A stretch of 64,000 nucleotides of DNA, taken from positions 186,001 to 250,000 of the forward strand of contig JBMNLV010000005.1 of the NCBI GenBank assembly GCA_050953005.1, written 5' to 3'. The position numbers and the translations under genes were made by a program. Positions 1 to 7,440 of this stretch are shown piece after piece. Below the pieces are notes generated by a model. It had not been told where the DNA came from. It was given only the letters and a program-made list of their open reading frames with translations, and searched no databases. Each line of letters opens with the position of its first letter. Position 1 is the stretch's first letter. The stretch is from UBA6115 sp050953005. GTDB taxonomy: Bacteria > Bacillota > Clostridia > Christensenellales > Aristaeellaceae.

Positions 1-12
1 GAATAATAAGCG

Positions 13-1074
13 ATGAACGATTATTTTGAGCGAATTGTTGCCCGCTACGAGGAAGTGGCGATCACCCTGGCGCAGCCGGAGACCATCGCCGACCAGCCGC
101 TTTTTCAGTCGCTGATGCGGGAAATGGCCGATCTGGAGCCCCAGGTAAGCGCCTGGAAAGCCTATCGCGACCTGAAGCAGCAGGAGGCGGATGCCAGGGA
201 GCTGCTGGGCATCCCTGAAATGCATGAAATGGCTCAGGAGGAACTCTCAGAGCTGGAGGAGGCCCTCGCCAGGCAGGAGGAAGCCCTGCAGCTGATGCTG
301 CTGCCCCGGGACGAGGATGATCAGCGCGACGTGGTCATGGAGGTGCGCGCAGGCGCGGGCGGCGAGGAAGCCGCCCTGTTCGGCGCGCTGCTGTTGCGCA
401 TGTACACCCGCTATGCTGAGCGTTCCGGTTTTGAGGCCAGCCTGGTCAGTATCTCCGAAAGCGACATCGGCGGCGTGCGCGAAGCCGTGTTCACCATTTC
501 CGGGCGCGGCGCCTTCAGCCGCCTCAAGTATGAATCCGGCGTGCACCGCATCCAGCGCGTCCCCACCACCGAGGCCTCCGGCCGCATCCATACCTCCACC
601 GCCACCGTGGCCGTGCTGCCGGTGTTGGAGGATGTGCAGGTGGATATCAACCCGGGCGATCTGCGCGTGGATGTCTACCGATCCTCGGGCAAGGGCGGCC
701 AGCATGTCAACACCACCGACTCAGCCGTACGCATCACCCACCTGCCCACCGGGCTGGTGGTGGCCTGCCAGAATGAGCGCAGCCAGATCAAAAACCATGA
801 AACCGCGCTGAAGCTGCTCAAGCTGCGCCTGTATGAGCGCATCCGGGAGGAGCGTGACGCCGCCTATGCCGACCACCGCAAAAACCAGGTGGGCACCGGC
901 GACCGTTCCGAGCGCATCCGCACCTACAATTTCCCACAGGGCCGGGTGACAGACCACCGTATCGGGCTGACGCTTTACCAGATCGAGCTCATCCTCGATG
1001 GCGACCTGGATCCGCTGATCGAACCCCTGGCCATCGCCGCGCAGCAGGAGCTGCTCAGGCAGGAAATGGCTTAA
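13..1074 (+). CDS. prfA: Peptide chain release factor 1 (RF1)
   Basis: This cytosolic factor recognises UAA and UAG stop codons and triggers peptidyl-tRNA hydrolysis on the ribosome. The 353-residue product has the usual family length. The GGQ catalytic tripeptide lies at residues 228-230 within SSGKGGQHVNTTDS. The codon-recognition tripeptide is PTT (184-186) in RVPTTEASGR, the RF1 P-x-T form rather than the SPF of RF2. The N-terminal coiled-coil domain (about residues 1-95) and an acidic GAGGEEAALF stretch are also typical. The gene begins at the window edge, so its upstream partner is not visible. No frameshift or missing residue is seen, and the assignment is essentially certain. Confidence 0.98.
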   Translation: MNDYFERIVARYEEVAITLAQPETIADQPLFQSLMREMADLEPQVSAWKAYRDLKQQEADARELLGIPEMHEMAQEELSELEEALARQEEALQLMLLPRDEDDQRDVVMEVRAGAGGEEAALFGALLLRMYTRYAERSGFEASLVSISESDIGGVREAVFTISGRGAFSRLKYESGVHRIQRVPTTEASGRIHTSTATVAVLPVLEDVQVDINPGDLRVDVYRSSGKGGQHVNTTDSAVRITHLPTGLVVACQNERSQIKNHETALKLLKLRLYERIREERDAAYADHRKNQVGTGDRSERIRTYNFPQGRVTDHRIGLTLYQIELILDGDLDPLIEPLAIAAQQELLRQEMA

Positions 1075-1223
1075 CGTTCGCGTTGTATAAGTGAAGGCGC
1101 GGAAAAGCCTGCGCCACGGAACCCCTGCTTTGTCATTGATGTCCCCGGGAAGCCCGGCATGCCCGGGTGATGTTCACCCCTGACCGCCTGTCAGCCCGGG
1201 CGCGCCCCGGCAATGGAGGACCC

Positions 1224-1733
1224 ATGCAGCCAAGACAACCCATGAACAACGTCCAGCGGCGTATCCTTGTGCTGTCGCTGGTCATCATCATCCTGCTGGC
1301 AGCCCTGTATTTCCTGTTCTTCGGCGACAGCCCGCCCGTCAGCCTCAGCCGGCCCACAGCCTCGCCGGAGCCCACCTTTGCCACGGTGATTGACGCGCTG
1401 GAAAACCTGCCCTCCCCCACGCCATCGCCCAGCCCAACGCCCAGCCCTGTGCCGCCGCCCACCGCCACCCCCACGCCCACCAGGATCCCGCCGCCTGAGG
1501 TCATCACCAGCCTCAAAAAGGGCGCGAAAGGCACGGATGTGGTCAACCTGCAGGCGCGGCTGATTGAGCTGGGCTACCTCAGCTCCGGCTCCAACGACGG
1601 CGACTATGGCTCGGGTACCGAGGCCGCGGTCAGGGCCTTCCAGCAAGCCAACGGCCTCAAGGCCGACGGCATCGCCGGCAAGGACACCCAGACCAGGCTG
1701 TTCAGCGACCAAGCGGTGCGCAAGCCTCAATAG
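1224..1733 (+). CDS. Membrane-anchored peptidoglycan-binding domain protein
   Basis: The frame is open from 1167, but ATG 1224 is chosen because GGAGG sits just before it and because the product then begins with a short basic segment followed by one hydrophobic helix (ILVLSLVIIILLAALYFLFF, about residues 13-32). A long Pro/Thr/Ser linker (about 50-95, many PTPSP repeats) follows. The C-terminal third is a PG_binding_1 domain with the signatures VVNLQARLIELGYL and AVRAFQQANGLKADG. The protein is probably tethered to the membrane with the domain reaching through the wall on a stiff linker. No enzymatic domain is visible, so it is likely a wall-anchoring or scaffold protein. 169 residues. Confidence 0.85.
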   Translation: MQPRQPMNNVQRRILVLSLVIIILLAALYFLFFGDSPPVSLSRPTASPEPTFATVIDALENLPSPTPSPSPTPSPVPPPTATPTPTRIPPPEVITSLKKGAKGTDVVNLQARLIELGYLSSGSNDGDYGSGTEAAVRAFQQANGLKADGIAGKDTQTRLFSDQAVRKPQ

Positions 1734-1943
1734 CCATCTGCTGACGGCTTCAATTCCCATCCCGGTATCGCGCGCACACGCGTTGCCGGAGTGCCCACCT
1801 GAAGTTCTTCATAGTTTCTCAACGCGATTCTTTCGCGATTCTTTACCATCTTCATAGATCGGGCATCTTGTCCCCGTCATCCCGATACGTTACAATCAAA
1901 CTGCCCATCAAGGGCCTGATTGTCATGTCTGGAGGTGAGCGGA

Positions 1944-3977
1944 ATGCAGCCAACCCATCCGGCGGCGCTGGACATGCGCCTGCGTTATTTGCGACAACTG
2001 TCCAAGGAATATCCCACCCAAAAGGCAGCCGCCGCGCGCATGGTATCGCTGAAAACCTGGATGCGCCTGCCCAAGGGCACGGAGTACTTCTTCTCCGACC
2101 TTCATGGCGAGCACAAGGGTTTTTTGCGCATGCTCAAAAGCGCCTCGGGCACCATCCGCGACAAGATCGAAACGCTGTTTTCCGGCACGCTGTCCAAAAA
2201 AGACCGGGATGAGCTGGCGCAGCTGATTTATGAGCCTGAGGCCATGCTGCGCCACATGCAGCGCGAGGGCATGCTGAGCGAGGAATGGTACTACCTGTCC
2301 ATCACGCGGCTGGTCATGGTGTTCAAGGCCGTGTCCGCCAAGTACACGCGCTCCATGACAGAGCGCGTCATTCCCGAGGATTTCCGCGGCGCGATCAATG
2401 AGCTCAGCTACAAGGATGAGGACGAGAGCCGGGCGCAGTACCACTACGGCGTGGTACGCGCCATCCTGGATACCGGCATCGCCGGCGCCTTCATCAACTC
2501 CCTGTGCGACGCCATCCGCAGGCTGTGCGTGGCGCGGCTGTACATCATCGGCGACATCTATGACCGCGGCGCCCACCCGGACCTGATCATGGATGAGCTG
2601 ATGGCCTTCCAGAAGGTGGACCTGCTCTGGGGTAACCACGATATCCACTGGCTTGGCGCAGCCCTGGGCAATCCCGCGCTGATTGCCGGGGTCATCCGCC
2701 AGGGCATTTCCTACAACACCTTTGACCTGTTTGAGGATGGCTACGGGCTCAACCTGCGCCCGCTGTCCGTCTTTGCCAACGAGGTGTACGCGAATGATCC
2801 CTGCCTGGCTTTCCGCCCCAAGGGCCAGTTCAACATCAACCTCTTTGACACGGTGGACCCGGACCTGGGCGCCCGCATGCAAAAAGCCATGGCGGTCATC
2901 CAGTTCAAACTGGAGGGACAATTGCTGCGCCGGCGTCCGGAATACGGGATGGGCAGCCGGGACCTGCTCAGCCGCGTAAACTATGAAAAGGGCACCGTCA
3001 TGATTGACGGCAGGGAGTACCCCCTCAAGGACAGCCACTTCCCCACCGTTGACCCCAAGAACCCCCTGCGGCTAAGCCCCGGGGAGGAGGAGCTGATGAA
3101 AGCGCTCACGGCTTCCTTCCGCCATGGCGCACGCCTGCAGCGTCACATGCGTTTTTTCATCAGCCACGGAAGGCTTTACCTCAAGCGCAACGGTTTGCTG
3201 CTGTACCACGGCTGCGTTCCCATGACACCGGAGGGCGAGTTTGCCCGGTTCACCGTGGACGGCAGGACGCTCTCGGGCGCCGCGCTGTTTGACTATATCC
3301 AGGACAAGGTGCGCGATGCCTGGTACCTGGAATATGACAGCGAAGCCCAGGTAGCCGCGCGCGATTTTCTGTGGTATCTGTGGTGCGGGCCGCTGTCGCC
3401 CATCTTTGGCAAGGATCGCATGGCCACCTTCGAGCGCGCGCTGATTGAGGACAAGGCCACCCACAAGGAGGTCATGAACCCCTATTACAATCATATGGAA
3501 AACGAAGCCGCCTGCAAGAAGATCCTGACCGCCTTCGGGCTGGATCCGGATACCGGCCACATCGTCAACGGTCATGTGCCTGTCAAGCTCAAGCGCGGCG
3601 AATCCCCGGTCAAGGGCGGGGGGCGGCTGTACATGATCGATGGGGGCATTTCAAAGGTCTACCAAGCCACCACCGGCATCGGCGGCTACACGCTGATCTT
3701 CAACTCCCACTCCTTTGCCCTGGCCCAGCATCCGGTGTGGGACAACCTGGAGGAGGAGCTGTTTGACAGCCCCATCCTGCAAGTGGTGGAGCGCCTGCCC
3801 CAGCGGATGACCACCGCGCAAACCGATGCGGGGCAGCAGATGGCTCTTGAGATTAAGGATCTGGAGGCCCTGGTGGCCGCCTACCGCTCAGGCCAATTGG
3901 ATGAGGGCGAGGGCGGCGGAGAGATCTTCGACCCGGGCAGCGCCATGTATCAGGGCACAGGCGCCCCTGAGGCCTGA
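1944..3977 (+). CDS. fbp: Fructose-1,6-bisphosphatase, class III
   Basis: This gluconeogenic enzyme hydrolyses fructose 1,6-bisphosphate to fructose 6-phosphate and phosphate. Class III is the large form typical of Bacillota. The frame opens at a TTG (1920), but ATG 1944 has GGAGGTGAGC directly upstream, giving 677 residues, which fits the family. Metallophosphoesterase-type motifs are visible: FFSDLHGEHKGF near the N-terminus, IIGDIYDRGAHPD and LLWGNHDIHW. The C-terminal half has INGHVPVKLKRGESPVKGGG, conserved in class III. The gene stands alone. A family B intergenic repeat begins almost at its stop codon. Confidence 0.96.
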   Translation: MQPTHPAALDMRLRYLRQLSKEYPTQKAAAARMVSLKTWMRLPKGTEYFFSDLHGEHKGFLRMLKSASGTIRDKIETLFSGTLSKKDRDELAQLIYEPEAMLRHMQREGMLSEEWYYLSITRLVMVFKAVSAKYTRSMTERVIPEDFRGAINELSYKDEDESRAQYHYGVVRAILDTGIAGAFINSLCDAIRRLCVARLYIIGDIYDRGAHPDLIMDELMAFQKVDLLWGNHDIHWLGAALGNPALIAGVIRQGISYNTFDLFEDGYGLNLRPLSVFANEVYANDPCLAFRPKGQFNINLFDTVDPDLGARMQKAMAVIQFKLEGQLLRRRPEYGMGSRDLLSRVNYEKGTVMIDGREYPLKDSHFPTVDPKNPLRLSPGEEELMKALTASFRHGARLQRHMRFFISHGRLYLKRNGLLLYHGCVPMTPEGEFARFTVDGRTLSGAALFDYIQDKVRDAWYLEYDSEAQVAARDFLWYLWCGPLSPIFGKDRMATFERALIEDKATHKEVMNPYYNHMENEAACKKILTAFGLDPDTGHIVNGHVPVKLKRGESPVKGGGRLYMIDGGISKVYQATTGIGGYTLIFNSHSFALAQHPVWDNLEEELFDSPILQVVERLPQRMTTAQTDAGQQMALEIKDLEALVAAYRSGQLDEGEGGGEIFDPGSAMYQGTGAPEA

Positions 3978-3980
3978 TAC

Positions 3981-4125
3981 TGATGTAAAGCTTTTATTGC
4001 ATCCAAAGCGATGAGGGATTTTATTGGCCTGCAGGAAAGGAAACCGATGGCGTAGCTTTAGCTGCGTTGAGGTGACACAGCAGGGCGATCAAAGGCCCGG
4101 CGCGACGATGCAATAAAGATTGGAA
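3981..4125 (+). repeat. Intergenic repeat family B, copy 1
   Basis: This roughly 145-bp non-coding block starts 3 nt after the fbp stop codon. It matches, in reverse complement, the blocks at 51014-51127 and 54947-55100. Shared stretches include ACCGATGGCG, GCTGCGTTGAGGT, CACAGCAGGGC and CCCGGCGCGACGATGCAATA. TATTGCATC near the left end pairs with GATGCAATA near the right end, so the element can fold on itself. No reading frame is conserved between copies. It looks like a small palindromic or MITE-like element. Confidence 0.75.
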
Positions 4126-4176
4126 TAGCGTGTAAATACATTTTCATCCCCTATTTGTGTCGCTCCATGCGACATG
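4126..4176 (+). repeat. Intergenic repeat family C, copy 1
   Basis: This 51-bp block starts TAGCGTG and ends GCGACATG. It matches 49423-49472 with few changes. Its 3' half contains the hairpin GTCGC-TCCAT-GCGAC preceded by TTTGTGTCGCTC. It abuts family B copy 1. The remaining 4177-4462, up to the next gene, shows no convincing gene or further repeat. Confidence 0.6.
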
Positions 4177-4462
4177 GTTTTTAGTAAGAGCACAGCGCTC
4201 CGCGCGGGAAGCCTTCCGCCGGGAGGAATCAAAGCGGCCTGACGCGCAGGATGTTCCCGCATTGTCCGGCGATAGAAAAAGCCGGCCGGCATTTGACCAT
4301 TCAGCAAAGGAGTACTAACATAGAAGCTGCGTCAGCCAGGCGCATGACGCGGAACAGCTCGAATTGACCGTGCCTGCCGCGCGCGGGTCCGGATTGGACG
4401 ATTCCCCGGCCCGGCGAATGAGCTGGCTTTCCAAACGATTATTAAACAGGAGGATATCCGGC

Positions 4463-5326
4463 ATGACCATCGCGTTTATCGGCATTGGCGTCATGGGCAT
4501 CTCCATGGCGCGAAATTTAATGAAACAAGGGCACAAACTTCGCGTATACACCCGCACCGCGTCCAAGGCCGCGCCGCTCGTCAGCGAGGGCGCTGAGCAG
4601 TTTGACAACATCCGCGACTGCGTGCAGGGCGCAGAAGCCGTCATAACCATCGTGGGGTTCCCCAAGGATGTGGAGCAAGTCTACCTGCATAAGGGCGGCA
4701 TCCTGGACAGCGCGCAAAAAGGCGCCCTGGTGATTGACATGACCACCACCAGCCCGAAGCTCTGGGAGGGCATCGCAAAGAAAGCGCGTGAGAAGGGCCT
4801 GCGTCCGCTGGACGCCCCGGTTTCAGGCGGCGACAGCGGCGCCAAAGCAGGCACCCTGGCCATTATGGTGGGCGGGCTGGAGGAGGATTTCAAAGCCGCT
4901 TATCCGCTGTTTGAGGCCATGGGCAAGAACATTATCCTGGAGGGCGGCGACGGCGCCGGCCAGCACACCAAAATGACCAACCAGATCGCCCTTGCGGGCT
5001 GTCTGACGGGCGTAGCCGAAGCCATCCGCTATGGCGAGGCCGCCGGGCTGGATCTGACGTTGATGCTGGACACCATTTCCACCGGCGCCGCCGGCTCCTG
5101 GCAGATGAGCAACAACGGACGCAAGATGGTTTCCGGCGACAATGCCCCGGGCTTCTTCATCAAGCACTTCATCAAGGACCTGGCCATCGCGCAGGAAGAA
5201 TGCGAGCAGCGTGAGCTGAACCTGCCCATCCTTAAGAAGACCTTGAAAATGTATCAAAAGATGGAAGAGGACGGCAAGGGCGATCTGGGCACCCAGGCGC
5301 TGATCGACCTGTACCGCGGGAAGTGA
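4463..5326 (+). CDS. NAD(P)-dependent 3-hydroxyisobutyrate dehydrogenase family oxidoreductase
   Basis: This is a beta-hydroxyacid dehydrogenase family enzyme (HIBADH, tartronate semialdehyde reductase or GarR type). ATG 4463 is preceded by CAGGAGGATATCCGGC and gives 287 residues, the usual length. The Rossmann motif GIGVMGISMARNL is at residues 6-18. The substrate loop DAPVSGGDSGAKAGTL and the catalytic-lysine region GAGQHTKMTNQIA follow in the expected order. Substrate specificity cannot be read from the sequence. The gene is monocistronic, bounded downstream by a strong terminator and upstream by repeat elements. A paralogue of the same superfamily lies at 55281-56198 in the sugar-acid cluster. 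Confidence 0.88.
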   Translation: MTIAFIGIGVMGISMARNLMKQGHKLRVYTRTASKAAPLVSEGAEQFDNIRDCVQGAEAVITIVGFPKDVEQVYLHKGGILDSAQKGALVIDMTTTSPKLWEGIAKKAREKGLRPLDAPVSGGDSGAKAGTLAIMVGGLEEDFKAAYPLFEAMGKNIILEGGDGAGQHTKMTNQIALAGCLTGVAEAIRYGEAAGLDLTLMLDTISTGAAGSWQMSNNGRKMVSGDNAPGFFIKHFIKDLAIAQEECEQRELNLPILKKTLKMYQKMEEDGKGDLGTQALIDLYRGK

Positions 5327-5361
5327 TCTCCGGAACACTTGCGGATGGATCACAGCAATGT

Positions 5362-5398
5362 AAAACGGATGGATCATCGAGCTTGATCCATCCGTTTT
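5362..5398 (+). terminator. Rho-independent terminator
   Basis: A perfect 15-bp stem (AAAACGGATGGATCA pairing with TGATCCATCCGTTTT) has a 7-nt loop and is followed by a T run to 5400. It lies 36 nt after the stop of the dehydrogenase gene. Confidence 0.9.
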
Positions 5399-5445
5399 TT
5401 GTGTCGCCTGTCTGTCAGCAAAGGCGCAGTTTTAATACTGAACGG

Positions 5446-5588
5446 ATACTGAACGAATGAGCAAACGCGCTGATGGGGCGAGGATTTTTGATGGCTGCGC
5501 TAAGCTGAAGCCTACGCCAAATGAAAGAGGCAACGCGCAGTGGCAAAAAGACCGCCCCATCGAAGCATTTTATGATTGAGTTCAGTAT
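5446..5588 (+). repeat. Intergenic repeat family A, copy 1
   Basis: This 143-bp element is bounded by ATACTGAAC (5446-5454, with an extra copy at 5435-5443) and its inverse GTTCAGTAT (5580-5588). An inner inverted pair GATGGGGCG / CGCCCCATC is also present. It shares GGGGCGAGGATTTTTGATGG and GAATGAAAGAGGCAACGCG-like stretches with 38332-38498. It lies just downstream of the Cys/His-repeat gene at 5617-7290. No coding capacity is conserved. Confidence 0.75.
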
Positions 5589-5616
5589 GAGCCTTCACCG
5601 TGCAGCAACGGGCTTG

Positions 5617-7290
5617 CTATTCGGCGCCGCCCGCCATGCTCTGCAGCATCTCTTCGTTAATTTCCTGATAGCTCATGCCGTCCCAGGCCGCAGCCGCGTC
5701 TGAGAACGCCGTGTTCACGCCATAGGTATAGTAGCTGGCCAGCATCTGCACCACGATGACCGCGCTGTCGCCCTGCAGCGGCACAGCCTGGTCAAAGGGC
5801 AGGGAGGAGCCCTCCAGCTTGCTTAGGGAGATTGATTCCGCGTCCGCAAAGGCCTGCCAGGTCCGGTAGCGCAGCAGGCAGGCTGTCTCGCCGTTCTTCT
5901 CCAGGCTCACGCGCACCGTGCCGTTGGAAACAGTGATGACCGCGCTGCCCACGTTCAGCGAATCGGGCGTGACCAGCGGGAAGGCATAGGTAGCGTTCAC
6001 GGTCAGGTCCAGCCAGATGGCCCGCACATCGCTGCCGCCCAGCGCCGGGTTGGCCTGGCTGGCCAGCGGCCCGAAGGCAAAGGTGCGCTGCTCCTGCTTG
6101 ATGCCGTTGGGCACATAACTTTTCGTCTTGGCATGCTGATGGCATACGGTGCAGGTGGTAGCCTCCTTGGTGGGCTGGCGAAGATCGCCCGTCTGGATAA
6201 CGAGCCAGATCTCATCGGAGGTATGGGGCAGCTTGTCCACCTTTCGTTTCTCTACCCGGCCGCAGTCACCGCAGGTGCGTGTCTCCTCCCCAAACGCGGT
6301 GCAGGTAGGCGCCGTTGTCACCACCCAGGCTCCCATGTTCTGGTGGCCGGCGGGTTGGGCCGAACCCAGCGCGGGCACAGACTGGGTATCAACATTGCCG
6401 CAGCGCGTGCAGGTGCGTATCCTGGTGCCTGCAACGGAGCAGGAGGGATCGACCTCGGGCTTCCAGTTACCATAGCTGTGCCCCAATTTTGCGATCGTTT
6501 CCGTCTCCTCGTGACCGCACAAGGAGCAGATTTTCTTTCTGCTGCCATCATCTGTACAGGTAGGATCCTGTACGCCCATCCAGGGACCGAACTGATGCTG
6601 CAGCTTCGGAACCGTTTCCGACTCCTCGTGACCGCACAAGGAACAGATTTTCTTTCTGGTGCCGGCAGCATTGCAGGTGGGGTCCGGGCTGCCTATCCAG
6701 GGACCGAACTGGTGCTGCAGCTTGGGGACAGTACGGGTGACCGAGTGACCGCAGCGCAAGCAAAACTGGATCTCCTTACCGTCGTGGGTGCAGTCAGCCA
6801 CCTGACCTGCGACCGGATTCCACGGGCCAAAGGTGTGGCCCAGCGGATCGATTGCGCGGGTCTGGGTCATGGTAGCGCAGGTCTTGCAATAGGTCTTCTC
6901 CACACCGGGGTTGTCGCAGGTAGGCGGCGTGGTTATATGCCAGCCAACAATATCATGCGGCAGCTTGCTCAGGGCACGGGTCTCAGAGGCGCCGCAGCGC
7001 TCGCACGTGCGCTTCTCCTGACCTTCCGCTGTGCAGGTGGCCGGGGTGACTACTGACCAGTTGCCCCATTTATGGCCCAGGGCCGCCGGCTTGTTGTAGT
7101 CATACTCTACAGCCGAACAGCCATCCTTCGTGCAGTTGCGCACGCTCATGCCATTTTCGGTACAGGTGGCAGCTTTAAGTTCGCTCCAGTCACTCCATTT
7201 GTGCGTGTGCTCCCCTGCGGACATCGAGAGCAGGCCCGACAGCATCGCCAAAACCAGCAGGATGCCGAGAAATCTTTGCTTCTTGTTCAT
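5617..7290 (-). CDS. Secreted Cys/His-repeat protein (copy 1)
   Basis: The frame opens at a GTG (7311), but ATG 7290 has AGGGAGA upstream and starts a clean signal peptide (MNKKQRFLGILLVLAMLSGL). The 557-residue product has eight repeats of about 40 residues plus a degenerate ninth. Each repeat has one conserved His (H-x2-G-x-W), one Cys in PTC or ATC, and a CxxCG pair, so each unit offers three Cys and one His. The last 150 residues are a different module, also found at the end of the protein at 38735-40831. There is no sortase signal or anchor. The repeat type is common in surface proteins of gut Clostridia. Its role is not known to me; metal binding or disulfide-bonded beads are inferences. 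Confidence 0.75.
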   Translation of the reverse strand: MNKKQRFLGILLVLAMLSGLLSMSAGEHTHKWSDWSELKAATCTENGMSVRNCTKDGCSAVEYDYNKPAALGHKWGNWSVVTPATCTAEGQEKRTCERCGASETRALSKLPHDIVGWHITTPPTCDNPGVEKTYCKTCATMTQTRAIDPLGHTFGPWNPVAGQVADCTHDGKEIQFCLRCGHSVTRTVPKLQHQFGPWIGSPDPTCNAAGTRKKICSLCGHEESETVPKLQHQFGPWMGVQDPTCTDDGSRKKICSLCGHEETETIAKLGHSYGNWKPEVDPSCSVAGTRIRTCTRCGNVDTQSVPALGSAQPAGHQNMGAWVVTTAPTCTAFGEETRTCGDCGRVEKRKVDKLPHTSDEIWLVIQTGDLRQPTKEATTCTVCHQHAKTKSYVPNGIKQEQRTFAFGPLASQANPALGGSDVRAIWLDLTVNATYAFPLVTPDSLNVGSAVITVSNGTVRVSLEKNGETACLLRYRTWQAFADAESISLSKLEGSSLPFDQAVPLQGDSAVIVVQMLASYYTYGVNTAFSDAAAAWDGMSYQEINEEMLQSMAGGAE

Positions 7291-7363
7291 ACTTCTCCCT
7301 TTCTTATTCACATGTTGTTATCACCGGGGGCCGCTCCTTGCCGCGGCTTCTGTCCCAATAATA

Positions 7364-7384
7364 ACAGCCCCTAAAAGGGGCTGT
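7364..7384 (-). terminator. Probable terminator of lacZ
   Basis: A perfect 8-bp hairpin, ACAGCCCC-TAAAA-GGGGCTGT, lies 57 nt beyond the lacZ stop in the direction of transcription. On the minus strand it is followed by TTATTATT, a broken U-tract. It also lies in front of the Cys/His-repeat gene and would insulate the two. Confidence 0.65.
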
Positions 7385-7440
7385 CAAGAAATCATGGACA
7401 TTATTCTATTATTCTAACGAGGTAAATCCTACAAGCCGCG

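Noticed and set aside
4089..4307. A small minus-strand frame after fbp
   Set aside because: It spans intergenic repeats B and C and has no coding features.
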